The notes under the pieces are model-generated. The model worked only from the letters and a program-made list of their open reading frames with translations, had not been told where the DNA came from and searched no databases. From assembly GCF_000742135.1 (NCBI RefSeq), contig NZ_KN046818.1, positions 308,741 to 372,740 on the forward strand: a stretch of 64,000 nt of DNA, read 5' to 3'. Positions 42,326 to 54,600 of the stretch are shown here, piece by piece. A program made the translations under genes and the position numbers. Source of the DNA: Klebsiella pneumoniae (GTDB lineage Bacteria; Pseudomonadota; Gammaproteobacteria; Enterobacterales; Enterobacteriaceae). Within the stretch, counting starts at the first letter, position 1. The number at the start of each line of letters is the position of its first letter.

Positions 42326-42781
42326 ATGCCTGAGCTTCGTGATACCGGCGTACGTAACGTCGTTTGTGGGGAAAATGTCGTTATTTACCAGCCCGCCAAC
42401 CTCTATGATTGCCAGCTCGGCGATAACGTCTTCGTCGGGCCGTTCGTTGAGATCCAGGGGAATACCCGCATCGGCGCGAACAGTAAAATTCAGTCCCATA
42501 CCTTTATCTGCGAGTACGTCACCATCGGCCAGCGCTGCTTTATCGGTCACGGCGTGATGTTTGCCAACGACCTGTTTCGCGAGGGTAAACCAAACGCCGA
42601 CCGCGCCAGCTGGGGGCGGATCGAGATTGGCGATGACGTGTCGATCGGCAGCGGCGCCACGATTCTGGCCGTCAGCATCTGCGATGGGGTGGTGATAGGC
42701 GCGGGCAGCGTGGTAACGAAGTCCATTACCGAGAAAGGCGTGTGGGCGGGGAATCCGGCGAGGCTGCTGCGGCGGCTATAA
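42326..42781 (+). CDS. Left-handed beta-helix (hexapeptide repeat) acyltransferase
   Basis: 151 residues built of hexapeptide repeats (LGDNVFVGPFVEIQGNTRIG, IGDDVSIGSGATILAVSICD, GVVIGAGSVVTKSITEKGVW, AGNPARLLRRL). Such trimeric enzymes acylate sugars or amino sugars. The pattern resembles acetyltransferases of nucleotide-sugar pathways (WbpD/FdtC type), yet no sugar-synthesis gene is near. ATG 42326 has GAGAGG 5-6 bases upstream and lies 8 bases after the GNAT stop codon. Substrate unknown. Confidence 0.85.
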   Translation: MPELRDTGVRNVVCGENVVIYQPANLYDCQLGDNVFVGPFVEIQGNTRIGANSKIQSHTFICEYVTIGQRCFIGHGVMFANDLFREGKPNADRASWGRIEIGDDVSIGSGATILAVSICDGVVIGAGSVVTKSITEKGVWAGNPARLLRRL

Positions 42782-42785
42782 ATAA

Positions 42786-42809
42786 AATGCCGACCAAAGG
42801 GTCGGCATT
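42786..42809 (-). terminator. Intrinsic terminator of pgi
   Basis: AATGCCGACC and GGTCGGCATT form a perfect 10-bp stem with loop AAAG; TTTATTT follows on the minus strand. It may also serve the convergent acyltransferase gene. Confidence 0.85.
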
Positions 42810-42829
42810 CCGTCTTAGCTGCGCAAGCG

Positions 42830-44611
<1,782 letters not shown>

Positions 44612-44680
44612 TTAGTATAGCTATCATAAGGCTTTTTTCTGTTAGCCGCAGAGGCATGAAAAATCCGCATAACCGCAGCG

Positions 44681-44709
44681 TTGACATAGCTGGCGTTAAG
44701 CCTTTATAT
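44681..44709 (+). promoter_or_regulatory. Sigma-70 promoter of lysC
   Basis: TTGACA at 44681-44686 is followed after 17 bases by TTATAT (44704-44709). Transcription would start near 44717, about 110 bases before the lysine aptamer. Confidence 0.75.
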
Positions 44710-44828
44710 ATCCGCAGTGCTTACGTATTGGTAGGTATCTATTGCTCGCGCATTTCACGCTACAGCGAAAGGGTATTCGCGGGGGATATAATGTCCCTGT
44801 TCCCCCGGCCAGGTGAAAGACGTCAGTA

Positions 44829-45066
44829 ATTGCCAGAAGAGGTGCGTTGCCCAGGTAACCGTATTGGAGGAACCAGTCCGGGGAAGATACGTGAGGGGGA
44901 GCAACGCCGAGGTGAAAGAGCGTCTGGTCACGCTCCTCGCCGGCCACAGGGGCTGAATCCCCTGGGTTGTCACCAGAAACGTTCGCAGTCGGGCGTTTCA
45001 TACCCGAACACCTCAGCGCCCAAAGCGGTGAGTCGGGTCTACAAGGTGGAGCACTTCTGGGTGACA
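44829..45066 (+). promoter_or_regulatory. Lysine riboswitch (L box) in the lysC leader
   Basis: The aptamer (about 44829-44985) reproduces the E. coli lysC leader block by block: GCCAGAAGAGGTGCGTTGCC, GGAGGAACCAGTCC, GAGGGGGAGCAACGCCGAGG, GGGGCTGAATCCCCTGG and GTTGTCACCAGAA. The closing strand GTCACCAGAA can pair either within the aptamer or with TTCTGGGTGAC at 45056-45066. Lysine binding lowers lysC expression by blocking translation and exposing sites for mRNA decay in E. coli. The leader continues to the lysC start with a long hairpin (TGGCTTATTAAGAC and its counterpart near 45210-45225). Confidence 0.93.
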
Positions 45067-45243
45067 TCGTAGTTGTTTATCACTCTGCGCCACCCTGTTT
45101 ATCGCTCTTCCCTTGTGCCATGGCTGAATAATTTGGCCTGGCTTATTAAGACATTTTGTTGCGATCCGGCGGCGTCCAGCCCCTGCCAGGATCGGTGCTC
45201 AGGAATCGTTTTAATAAGTCAGGCCCCCTGACACGAGGTTGTT

Positions 45244-46593
45244 ATGACAGATCTAGTCGTCGCCAAATTTGGCGGCACCAGCGTTGCTGATTTTGACGCA
45301 ATGAACCGCAGCATCGATGTGGCGCTGCTCGATGCCAATACCCGTATTGTTGTGCTCTCCGCCTCTGCCGGCGTGACCAACATTCTGGTGGCCTTAGCGG
45401 GAGGGCTGGAACCCACCGAACGTTTTTCCCAGCTGGACGCTCTGCGTCAGATCCAGTTCAATATTCTGGAGCGTTTGCGTTATCCCAACGTGATCCGCGA
45501 AGAGATTGAGCGCTTGCTGGAAAATATCACGACGCTGGCGGAAGCCGCCGCGCTCGCCTCCTCAACCGCCCTGACCGACGAACTGGTCAGCCATGGCGAA
45601 CTGATGTCCACCCTGCTGTTTGTGGAAATTCTGCGTGAACGCGGTATTCAGGCGCAGTGGTTTGACGCCCGTAAAGTGCTGCGCACTAACGATCGCTTTG
45701 GCCGCGCCGAACCGGACATCGCCGCCGTCGCCGAACTGACCCAGCAGCAGCTGGCGCCGCGCCTGGCGGAAGGCCTGGTGGTGACCCAGGGCTTTATCGG
45801 CAGCGAAGCGAAAGGCCGCACCACCACCCTCGGCCGCGGCGGCAGCGATTATACCGCCGCTCTGCTCGGCGAAGCGCTGAATGCCACCCGCGTCGATATC
45901 TGGACCGATGTCCCGGGGATCTATACTACCGACCCGCGCGTCGCGCCGGCGGCGAAACGCATCGACGTCATCGCCTTTGAAGAGGCAGCGGAAATGGCCA
46001 CCTTTGGCGCCAAAGTGCTGCATCCGGCGACCCTGCTGCCTGCCGTGCGCAGCGATATCCCGGTGTTTGTCGGCTCCAGTAAAGAGCCTAAAGCGGGCGG
46101 TACGCTGGTGTGTAAAACCACCGAGAACCCGCCGCTGTTCCGCGCGCTGGCGCTGCGTCGCCGGCAAACGCTGCTGACGCTGCACAGCCTGAATATGCTG
46201 CACTCCCGCGGCTTCCTCGCCGAAGTGTTCGGTATTCTGGCGCGCCATAACATCTCAGTTGATTTGATCACCACCTCCGAAGTGAGCGTGGCCCTGACCA
46301 TGGACACCACCGGCTCGACCTCTGCGGGCGATACCCTGCTGACCCAGGCGCTGCTGACCGAGCTCTCTTCGCTGTGCCGCGTGGAAGTGGAAGAAAATCT
46401 GGCGCTGGTCGCCCTGATTGGCAATGAGCTGTCGAAAGCCTGCGGCGTCGGCAAAGAGGTCTTTGGCGTCCTCGAGCCGTTTAACATCCGCATGATCTGC
46501 TATGGCGCCTCCAGCCACAACCTGTGCTTCCTGGTGCCGGGCGACGATGCGGAGAAGGTTGTGCAGAAGCTGCATCATAATTTGTTTGAATAA
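45244..46593 (+). CDS. lysC: LysC, lysine-sensitive aspartokinase III
   Basis: 449 residues, as in E. coli. The kinase domain (about 1-290) has VAKFGGTSVADFDAMNRS, LGRGGSDYTAALLGEAL and TDVPGIYTTDPR; two ACT-type regulatory domains follow (about 300-449, LNMLHSRGFLAEVFGILARH, NIRMICYGASSHNLCFLV). It phosphorylates aspartate, the first step to lysine, threonine and methionine, and lysine inhibits it. Lysine also controls it through the riboswitch upstream. Confidence 0.97.
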   Translation: MTDLVVAKFGGTSVADFDAMNRSIDVALLDANTRIVVLSASAGVTNILVALAGGLEPTERFSQLDALRQIQFNILERLRYPNVIREEIERLLENITTLAEAAALASSTALTDELVSHGELMSTLLFVEILRERGIQAQWFDARKVLRTNDRFGRAEPDIAAVAELTQQQLAPRLAEGLVVTQGFIGSEAKGRTTTLGRGGSDYTAALLGEALNATRVDIWTDVPGIYTTDPRVAPAAKRIDVIAFEEAAEMATFGAKVLHPATLLPAVRSDIPVFVGSSKEPKAGGTLVCKTTENPPLFRALALRRRQTLLTLHSLNMLHSRGFLAEVFGILARHNISVDLITTSEVSVALTMDTTGSTSAGDTLLTQALLTELSSLCRVEVEENLALVALIGNELSKACGVGKEVFGVLEPFNIRMICYGASSHNLCFLVPGDDAEKVVQKLHHNLFE

Positions 46594-46621
46594 AATTCCT
46601 TAGCACGATAAACAATACCTA

Positions 46622-46648
46622 TAGCCGGGCTCGAACCCGGCTTTTTTA
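46622..46648 (+). terminator. Intrinsic terminator of lysC
   Basis: AGCCGGG and CCCGGCT with a 6-base loop, followed by six T. Confidence 0.93.
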
Positions 46649-46731
46649 TAACAACATCAACACAACCAGCTGACCTGCTCGCCGCCCATCGGGATGGCGC
46701 GGCCCGGTTCGCGTATCGCAAGGAACACAAC

Positions 46732-47661
46732 ATGCTCGCAACTCTGACGCGGCTGTTCCCGTTATGGGCACTGCTGCTCTCCGTTCTGGCCTATTACACT
46801 CCCACTACCTTCACCCCAATTGGCCCATGGGTCACCACCCTGCTGATGCTGATCATGTTCGGTATGGGCGTGCATCTGAAGCTGGAGGATTTCAAACGCG
46901 TCCTGTCGCGTCCGGCGCCGGTCGCTGCGGGGATATTTCTGCACTATCTGGTGATGCCGCTCGCCGCCTGGCTGCTGGCGCTGCTGTTTCATATGCCGCC
47001 GGAGCTTTCCGCCGGGATGGTGCTGGTCGGCAGCGTCGCCAGCGGGACCGCCTCCAACGTGATGATCTTTCTTGCCAAAGGGGATGTGGCGCTGTCGGTG
47101 ACCATCTCCTCGGTCTCCACCCTCGTCGGCGTCGTGGCGACACCGCTGCTCACCCGTCTGTACGTCGACGCGCATATTCAGGTCGACGTCATGGGCATGT
47201 TGCTCAGCATTCTACAGATTGTGGTCATTCCTATCGCGCTGGGACTGATTGTCCATCATCTGTTGCCGAAGGTGGTGAAAGCGGTAGAGCCGTTCCTGCC
47301 CGCCTTCTCGATGGTGTGCATTCTGGCGATCATCAGCGCGGTGGTGGCGGGTTCCGCCGCCCATATCGCCTCCGTCGGCCTGGTGGTGATTATCGCGGTG
47401 ATCCTGCATAACACTATTGGTCTGCTTGGCGGGTACTGGGGCGGACGTCTGTTTGGTTTTGATGAATCCACCTGCCGTACGCTGGCGATCGAGGTGGGGA
47501 TGCAGAACTCCGGCCTGGCGGCCGCGCTGGGTAAAATTTACTTCGGCCCGCTGGCGGCGCTGCCGGGCGCGCTGTTCTCCGTCTGGCATAACCTGTCCGG
47601 TTCGCTGCTGGCCGGGTACTGGTCAGGAAAGCCCATCGCCAAAAAAGCCGACAAGCGCTGA
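46732..47661 (+). CDS. Bile acid:sodium symporter-family transporter, PanS-like
   Basis: 309 residues with nine or ten predicted helices of the BASS family ([64 protein letters not shown]). The paired helix-breaking motifs GTASNVM and QNSGLA are the usual sodium-site regions. Salmonella PanS, a ketopantoate/pantoate transporter, belongs to this group and I think it is the closest characterised relative; that assignment is an inference. AAGGA lies 7 bases before ATG 46732. E. coli has nothing like it between lysC and yjbD. Confidence 0.82.
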   Translation: MLATLTRLFPLWALLLSVLAYYTPTTFTPIGPWVTTLLMLIMFGMGVHLKLEDFKRVLSRPAPVAAGIFLHYLVMPLAAWLLALLFHMPPELSAGMVLVGSVASGTASNVMIFLAKGDVALSVTISSVSTLVGVVATPLLTRLYVDAHIQVDVMGMLLSILQIVVIPIALGLIVHHLLPKVVKAVEPFLPAFSMVCILAIISAVVAGSAAHIASVGLVVIIAVILHNTIGLLGGYWGGRLFGFDESTCRTLAIEVGMQNSGLAAALGKIYFGPLAALPGALFSVWHNLSGSLLAGYWSGKPIAKKADKR

Positions 47662-47777
47662 GCGTGATACGTCCGGGCGCAGGCCCGGGCGTGTGCCTGC
47701 TTTAGTTGCCATACAGGCTATCAGTAAAATATTCATTGCCGTACACTGGGTGCTCTGGTCTGACTGAGGGCACCACC

Positions 47778-48050
47778 ATGGCACTCCCCCGTATTACACA
47801 AAAAGAGATGACCGAGCGCGAACAGCGCGAATTGAAAACGCTGCTTGACCGCGCGCGTATTGCGCATGGCCGCCCGCTGAGCAATGCGGAAACGAACAGC
47901 GTGAAAAAGGAATATATCGATAAGCTGATGGCGCAGCGTGAAGCGGAAGCGAAGAAAGCCCGCCAGGTGAGAAAACAGCAGGCTTATAAAACGGATAAGG
48001 AAGCGACCTTTTCCTGGTCGGCGAATACGCCGACCCGCGGCAGGCGTTAA
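47778..48050 (+). CDS. yjbD: YjbD, DUF3811 protein
   Basis: 90-residue basic, helical protein nearly identical to E. coli YjbD ([33 protein letters not shown]). Its function is unknown. ATG 47778 gives the conserved start. The stop codon overlaps that of rluF on the other strand by 4 bases. Confidence 0.94.
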   Translation: MALPRITQKEMTEREQRELKTLLDRARIAHGRPLSNAETNSVKKEYIDKLMAQREAEAKKARQVRKQQAYKTDKEATFSWSANTPTRGRR

Positions 48051-48922
48051 CGCCCTTTCTTTTTACGTCCCGGCTGGGTGAAACGTTTCCCGTTACCAGC
48101 CGGGCGGCCCTTATCGTTGCTATTTTCCATCTTCACCACCGGGCGCTTGATGCCGGGAGTCGCCGCTTTGGCCTTCGGCCTGGCTTTCGGCTTCGCTTCG
48201 GAAGAGGAGTTTTCAATCAGCTTGAACAGGTCGATCAGCTCGTCATCGGTTAGATCACGCCATTCACCCAAGGGGATCCCCGTCAGGCTCACGTTCATGA
48301 TCCGCGTACGCTCAAGCTTCGTCACTTCATAGCCAAAGTGCTCGCACATACGACGGATCTGGCGATTCAGCCCCTGCACCAGAGTGATGCGGAAAACGAA
48401 CGGCGCTTCTTTCTTTACCTTACATTTTTTGGTCACGGTCCCGAGAATCGGTACCCCCGCGCCCATGCCGCGAATGAACTCATCGGTCACCGGCTTATCG
48501 ACCGTGACCAGATACTCTTTTTCATGGTCGTTGCCGGCGCGCAGGATCTTGTTCACCAGATCGCCATGGTTGGTGAGGAAGATCAGCCCCTGGGAGTCTT
48601 TATCCAGACGGCCGATAGGAAAGATACGCTTGCTGTGGTTGACGAAATCGACAATGTTGTCGCGCTCGCCGTCTTCGGTGGTGCTCACAATGCCGACCGG
48701 CTTATTCAGCGCAATCAGTACCAGATCATCCGCTTCGCGCGGCTCAATCAACCGTCCGTTCACTTTGACTAAATCGCCAGGCTTCACCTGATCGCCAATC
48801 GTGGCGCGCTTGCCATTGATAAAGACGTTGCCTTGTTCAATAAAGCGGTCCGCTTCGCGACGCGAGCAGATGCCGCTTTCGCTGATGTATTTATTTAATC
48901 GGGTTGATGAGTCGGGCAGCAT
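48047..48922 (-). CDS. rluF: RluF, 23S rRNA pseudouridine(2604) synthase
   Basis: 291 residues. The N-terminal S4 RNA-binding domain ([20 protein letters not shown]) is followed by the RsuA-type catalytic domain with the active aspartate in [20 protein letters not shown] and [20 protein letters not shown]. The basic C-terminal tail ([31 protein letters not shown]) is typical of RluF and lies near the ribosome. RluF modifies U2604 of 23S rRNA and U35 of tRNA-Tyr. ATG 48922 matches E. coli. Confidence 0.95.
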   Translation of the reverse strand: MLPDSSTRLNKYISESGICSRREADRFIEQGNVFINGKRATIGDQVKPGDLVKVNGRLIEPREADDLVLIALNKPVGIVSTTEDGERDNIVDFVNHSKRIFPIGRLDKDSQGLIFLTNHGDLVNKILRAGNDHEKEYLVTVDKPVTDEFIRGMGAGVPILGTVTKKCKVKKEAPFVFRITLVQGLNRQIRRMCEHFGYEVTKLERTRIMNVSLTGIPLGEWRDLTDDELIDLFKLIENSSSEAKPKARPKAKAATPGIKRPVVKMENSNDKGRPAGNGKRFTQPGRKKKGR

Positions 48923-49120
48923 AGATTCTCCTGTAAAAGCGAAATATACCCTACCTTGTGGGCGAGAAAAAACCTGGATTGTGTGATTCATTCTCCAGAA
49001 GCTTCGTCGGGCTTGTGAACAGCATTCCGCTTCCCCACATCATGCGCCATATCAGCGCGCCGGTATGGGGGCGATGCTAGAATTTCTGCTTCAATAATAT
49101 TTTTAAAACAGGAAGAAAAG

Positions 49121-49810
49121 ATGGAACTGCTGTTACTCAGTAACTCCACGCTGCCGGGGAAAGCCTGGCTGGAACACGCCCTGCCGCTGATTGCCGGTCA
49201 GGTCAAAGGCCGCCGTAAGGCGGTATTTATCCCCTTCGCTGGCGTGACGCAATCCTGGGATGATTATACGACCAAAGTGGCTGCGGTTATGGCGCCCATG
49301 GCGGTCAGCGTAACCGGTATCCACAGCGTCGACGACCCTATCGCCGTCATTGAAAGCACCGAGATGGTGATCGTCGGCGGCGGGAACACCTTCCAGCTGT
49401 TGAAAGAGTGCCGCAGCCGCGGTCTGTTGGCGCCGATTGTCGATGTCGTCAAACGCGGGGCGCTGTATATCGGCTGGAGCGCAGGTTCAAACCTTGCCTG
49501 CCCGACCATTCGCACCACCAACGATATGCCGATTGTCGATCCGCAGGGATTTGATGCGCTGGGGCTGTTCCCGCTACAGATTAACCCGCACTTCACCAAC
49601 GCGTTGCCGACCGGGCATCAGGGCGAAACCCGCGAACAGCGTATCCGCGAACTACTGGTCGTGGCGCCGGAATTAACGGTGATTGGTTTGCCGGAAGGAA
49701 ACTGGATCCAGGTCACCGATGGTCACGCGACGCTCGGTGGCCCGAACCCGACGCTGTTGTTCAAAGCGGGGGAAGAAGCGATAACCCTGCCTGCGGGCCA
49801 CCGCTTCTGA
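49121..49810 (+). CDS. pepE: PepE, alpha-aspartyl dipeptidase
   Basis: 229 residues, family S51. The catalytic serine is Ser120 in [15 protein letters not shown], with the partner Asp and His in [12 protein letters not shown] and [11 protein letters not shown]. PepE cleaves dipeptides with an N-terminal aspartate in the cytoplasm. AGGAAG lies before ATG 49121. Order rluF-pepE-yjbB is as in E. coli. Confidence 0.96.
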   Translation: MELLLLSNSTLPGKAWLEHALPLIAGQVKGRRKAVFIPFAGVTQSWDDYTTKVAAVMAPMAVSVTGIHSVDDPIAVIESTEMVIVGGGNTFQLLKECRSRGLLAPIVDVVKRGALYIGWSAGSNLACPTIRTTNDMPIVDPQGFDALGLFPLQINPHFTNALPTGHQGETREQRIRELLVVAPELTVIGLPEGNWIQVTDGHATLGGPNPTLLFKAGEEAITLPAGHRF

Positions 49811-49829
49811 GCCTGGTTGGCTAACGTTT

Positions 49830-49862
49830 CCCGGATAGCGGCGCATTGCGCCTTATCCGGGC
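49830..49862. repeat. REP element after pepE
   Basis: CCCGGATA and TATCCGGG flank an inner GGCGC/GCGCC stem, the structure of an enterobacterial REP sequence, in the gap between convergent pepE and yjbB. Confidence 0.85.
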
Positions 49863-49922
49863 TGCCTCAATGGAACGTCCAAACGCAAAATCCCGGTTAG
49901 CACAGCGCCGCCGGGGAATGGC

Positions 49923-51554
49923 TCAGTAGTCATCCCGTTCGTCGTCTTCATCCGGTTGCTCCATCACGCTGTAGGCCACCGAGCAGAACAGGCTGTTCAG
50001 ACGCTTCATATCCCCCAGCAGCGCCAGGTGCAACGTACTGGTTTCGATGCTCTGCACGTTCTGCTGATGCAGACGGTCAACGTGCGCATGCGAGTAGCGG
50101 CGGTTAAGAATGCGGAACCGGTGTTTGCTGCGCCGCAGGCGGCGGGCGCTGGGCAGATCGCTGGAGAAGAAGACCGACATCGCCAGCTGCAGGTTGCTGA
50201 GCAGCAGATCGTACAGGGCGTCCAGCTCCTTTAACCCTTCTACCGAGAAGGCGCGCCGCGCCGCCAGCGATTTATCGGCGATCTCGCTGCCCATTCGCTC
50301 GACGATATCGGACGCCTGTTCGAGGTTTAACGACATCTCAATAATTTCCGCCCAGCGCCGGGATTCCTCTTCCGCCAGCTCATCTTTTGGCATTCGCGCC
50401 AGATAGAGCTTAATAGCGGTGTAAAGTACGTTGATATCATCCGCCATACGGCGCAGCTCTTTCTCCTGACGCGGTTCGCCATGCATCACCTTGTGCAGGC
50501 TCTCCAGCATCTGCTCCATCGCGTCACCAATGCGCAGCGTCTCACGCGCGGCATTGGCCAGCGCCAGCGCCGGGGTGTCCAGCGCCGACGGGTCGAGATG
50601 CTTGGGTTTGAGATGGTTATCCAGCTCGGGCTCATCGCGGATCAGACGCTGGCACAGCTTCGCCATCGGTCCGGCAAAGGGCACCATCGCGATGCAGCGC
50701 AGCAGGTTGTAAAAGACGTGGAAGTAGATAACCAGCTCGGACTCGGCCAACGGCAGCTTGTGCATCGCCGCGGCCAGCGGATGGACGAACGGCAGAATAA
50801 TCAGGCTCCCCACCAGCTTAAACAGCAGGCTGCCCAGCGCCACCCGGCGCGCCGCCGCGTTCGCCGCGCTGTTGTTAAGCATCGCCAGCAGCCCCGATCC
50901 CAGGTTGGCGCCAATCACCAGACACAGCGCCACCGGGAAAGAGATCGCTCCCGCCGCGGTCAGCGTCGCCGTTAACAGCACCGCCGCCAGGCTGGAGTAG
51001 CTAATGATTGCAAATACGGCGCCAATCAAGGCATCCAGCATGATATCGCCGGTCAGCGAGGCGAAAATCACCTGCACGCCGTTCGCCTGGGTTATGGGGT
51101 GTACGGCCTGGACAATCAGCTCGAGGGCCAACAGGATCAGCCCCAGACCAATCCCCACCCGTCCAAGCTGCCCGGCGCGGGTCTGCTTGCGGCCGAGGAA
51201 GAAAATCACCCCGATAAATATCAACAACGGCGACAGCCACGACAGGTCGAAGGTCAACACCCTCGCCATCAGCGCCGTCCCGACGTCGGCCCCCAGCACC
51301 ATCACCAGCGCTGGCATCAGACCCACTAAATCCTGGGCGACAAATGAGGTCACCAGCATGGTGGTGGCGTTACTGCTTTGCACCAGCGCAGTCACGCCAA
51401 GACCCGCGCAGAAGGCGAGCGGCTTTTTCTCTACGCTGCTACTGAGAACGGTACGCAGGCGAGCGCCATAGACGCGCATCACCCCGGTACGCACGATATG
51501 CGTGCCCCACACCAGCAGAGCAACCGCGGACAACAGGTGTAGCAGAGTTAACAC
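49923..51554 (-). CDS. yjbB: YjbB, Na/phosphate cotransporter-family exporter
   Basis: 543 residues. The N-terminal half holds two inverted Na/Pi-cotransport repeats with the QSS motif (TALVQSSNATTMLVTSFVA and SYSSLAAVLLTATL); the C-terminal half (about 330-543) is a cytoplasmic PhoU-like helical domain. E. coli YjbB exports phosphate when intracellular levels are high. It is a single gene between pepE and metH. Confidence 0.95.
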   Translation of the reverse strand: MLTLLHLLSAVALLVWGTHIVRTGVMRVYGARLRTVLSSSVEKKPLAFCAGLGVTALVQSSNATTMLVTSFVAQDLVGLMPALVMVLGADVGTALMARVLTFDLSWLSPLLIFIGVIFFLGRKQTRAGQLGRVGIGLGLILLALELIVQAVHPITQANGVQVIFASLTGDIMLDALIGAVFAIISYSSLAAVLLTATLTAAGAISFPVALCLVIGANLGSGLLAMLNNSAANAAARRVALGSLLFKLVGSLIILPFVHPLAAAMHKLPLAESELVIYFHVFYNLLRCIAMVPFAGPMAKLCQRLIRDEPELDNHLKPKHLDPSALDTPALALANAARETLRIGDAMEQMLESLHKVMHGEPRQEKELRRMADDINVLYTAIKLYLARMPKDELAEEESRRWAEIIEMSLNLEQASDIVERMGSEIADKSLAARRAFSVEGLKELDALYDLLLSNLQLAMSVFFSSDLPSARRLRRSKHRFRILNRRYSHAHVDRLHQQNVQSIETSTLHLALLGDMKRLNSLFCSVAYSVMEQPDEDDERDDY

Positions 51555-51636
51555 GGAATCAGCTTCTCCTTATCGTTATAGGTTTTCCGAAGTTCAGGAA
51601 CCTATCTCAGTATAAGGGGTTAACCTCAATAAAGAG

Positions 51637-51664
51637 ACAAGGCGCTCACAGAGCGCCTTGTTTG
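51637..51664 (-). terminator. Intrinsic terminator of metH
   Basis: ACAAGGCGCT and AGCGCCTTGT form a 10-bp stem with a 5-base loop, 19 bases after the metH stop; the minus-strand tail is CTCTTTATT, the plus-strand tail TTGTTTGTT. Confidence 0.75.
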
Positions 51665-51683
51665 TTGTAAGGAAAGATGACGA

Positions 51684-54600
51684 CTAGTCCGCATCATAGC
51701 CCAGATTAGGCGCTAACCAGCGCTCGACCTCCGCCGGCGTCATTCCTTTACGCAGCGCGTAATCTTCGACCTGATCGCGCTGGATCTGCGCCACGGCGAA
51801 GTACTTGCTATCCGGATGGCTGAAGTACCAGCCGGAAACCGATGCGCCTGGCCACATGGCGAAAGACTCGGTGAGCTTCATGCCGGTATGGGCTTCGACG
51901 TCCAGTAGCTGCCAGATGGTCCCCTTTTCGGTGTGCTCCGGACAGGCCGGATATCCCGGCGCCGGTCGGATCCCCTGGTAGTTCTCGCGAATAAGCTCCT
52001 CATTGCTGAGGTTCTCATTGGCCGCATATCCCCAGTAAACCTTGCGCACTTTCTCATGCAGATACTCGGCAAAGGCCTCCGCCAGGCGATCGGCGATGGC
52101 CTTGATCATGATCTTGTTATAGTCATCATGCTGCGCTTCATAGGCATCCGCCAGCGCGTCCTCTTCCAGGCCGCCGGTCACGGCGAAGGCGCCGATGTAG
52201 TCCGCCTTGCCGCTCAGCTTCGGCGCGACAAAATCGGCGAGGCAGTAGTTGGCGAAGCCAACCTTCTCCGTCTGCTGGCGCAGATGATGGCTCACCGTCA
52301 GCACGTGGGTGCGGGTTTCATCGCGATAGATTTCAATATCGTCGCCCACGCGGTTGGCCGGGAACAGACCCACCACGCCGCGCGGGTTCAGGGTTTTCTC
52401 TGCGCTCAGCTTATCCAGCAGCTCGTTAGCATCTTTGAACAGGCGCTGCGCCTCTTCCCCTACCACTTCATCTTCCAGAATGCGCGGATATTTACCCGCC
52501 AGCGACCAGGTCATGAAGAACGGCGTCCAGTCGATGTAGTTGCGCAGAGTCTCGATACTGGCTTCCACCGTCTGTACTCCCAGACGATGAGCCACCGGCG
52601 GCGTGTAGCTCTCCCAGTCAAAGGCCAGATCGTTTTCCCGCGCGGCGGCAAGGGTCACCGGCGGCGTACGCGGTTTTTTACGCCCATGCTGGATACGCAC
52701 CGTTTCATACTCTTTGCGCGTGCGGGCGACAAACTCGTCGCGCTGCGTGTCCGAGAGCAGCGCAGACACCACGCCGACGGTGCGCGAGGCGTTCTGTACG
52801 TAAACGGTGGGGCCGCTGTAGTTCTGCTCGATTTTCACCGCCGTATGCGCTTTCGAGGTGGTCGCGCCGCCTATCAGCAGCGGGATGGTAAAGCCCTGGC
52901 GCTCCATCTCTTTCGCCACATTAACCATCTCGTCCAGCGATGGGGTAATCAGCCCGGAAAGACCAATTAGATCCGCGTTTACCTCTTTGGCCGTTTTGAG
53001 AATTTTATCCGCCGGGACCATCACGCCAAGATCGATGATTTCGTAGTTATTGCACTGCAGCACCACGCCGACGATGTTTTTGCCAATGTCATGAACGTCG
53101 CCTTTTACCGTGGCAATCACCATTTTGCCGTTACTGGAGCCCTGCTCTTTACTGGCTTCAATAAACGGCTCAAGGTAGGCCACCGCCTGTTTCATTACAC
53201 GGGCGGATTTCACCACCTGCGGCAGGAACATTTTGCCTTCGCCGAACAGATCGCCGACCACGTTCATGCCGTCCATCAGCGGCCCTTCAATGACCTCAAT
53301 CGGGCGGGCGGCCTGCTGACGCGCTTCTTCGGTGTCCTGTTCGATAAATTCGGTAATGCCCTTCACCAGCGAATATTCGAGGCGTTTTTTCACTTCCCAG
53401 GTGCGCCACTCCGCCTGCTGGGCATTCGCGCCGTCGTCCGCTTTGCTGCCGCGATATTTTTCCGCCAGCTCAAGTAACCGTTCGGTACTGTCATCGCGGC
53501 GGTTGAGGATCACGTCTTCGACCGCGTCGCGCAGCTCGCCCGGGAGGTCATCATAGATGGCCAGCTGACCGGCGTTGACGATCCCCATGTCCATGCCGTT
53601 GCGGATCGCGTAGTAGAGGAATACGGCGTGGATCGCCTCACGTACCGGGTCATTACCGCGGAAGGAGAAGGAGACGTTGGAGACCCCGCCGGAGATTAGC
53701 GCATGCGGCAGCTCGCGTTTGATGTCTTCGCAGGCGCCGATAAAGTCCTGTGCGTAGTTGTTATGCTCTTCGATACCGGTGGCGACGGCAAAGATATTGG
53801 GGTCGAAGATAATATCTTCCGGCGGGAAGCCGACCTCTTCGGTGAGGATTTTGTAGGCGCGACGGCAAATCTCTATTTTACGTTCGCGAGTGTCGGCCTG
53901 ACCAACCTCGTCGAAAGCCATCACCACCACCGCGGCGCCGTAGCGGCGAACCAGTTTCGCATGGTGGATAAAGGATTCGACGCCCTCTTTCATCGAAATC
54001 GAGTTAACGATGCCTTTGCCCTGAATACATTTCAGGCCCTTTTCAATGACTTCCCACTTGGAGGAGTCAATCATGATCGGCACGCGAGCAATGTCCGGCT
54101 CGCCGGCAATCAGGTTAAGGAAACGCACCATCGCCGCTTCCGCGTCGAGCATCCCCTCGTCCATGTTGATATCGATAATCTGCGCGCCGCTTTCCACCTG
54201 CTGACGCGCAACGTCCAGCGCTTCGCTGTACTTCTCTTCTTTAATCAGCCGCTTAAATTTCGCCGAGCCGGTGACGTTAGTTCGTTCACCGACGTTAACG
54301 AACAGGCTATCGTCGCCGATATTCAACGGCTCCAGGCCGGCGAGGCGGCAGGCCACCGCAATTTCCGGCAACTGACGCGGCGGCAGGCCCGCTACCGCCC
54401 GGCTCATGGCGGCGATATGCTCCGGGGTGGTACCGCAGCAGCCGCCAACGATATTGAGGAAACCGGCTTCCGCCCATTCGCGAATTTGCGTCGCCATGGT
54501 GTCGGCGTCCAGATCGTATTCGCCGAAGGCGTTGGGCAGGCCGGCGTTCGGGTGCGCAGTGACGTAGCATTCGGCAATGCGCGACAGCTCCTGGACGTAC

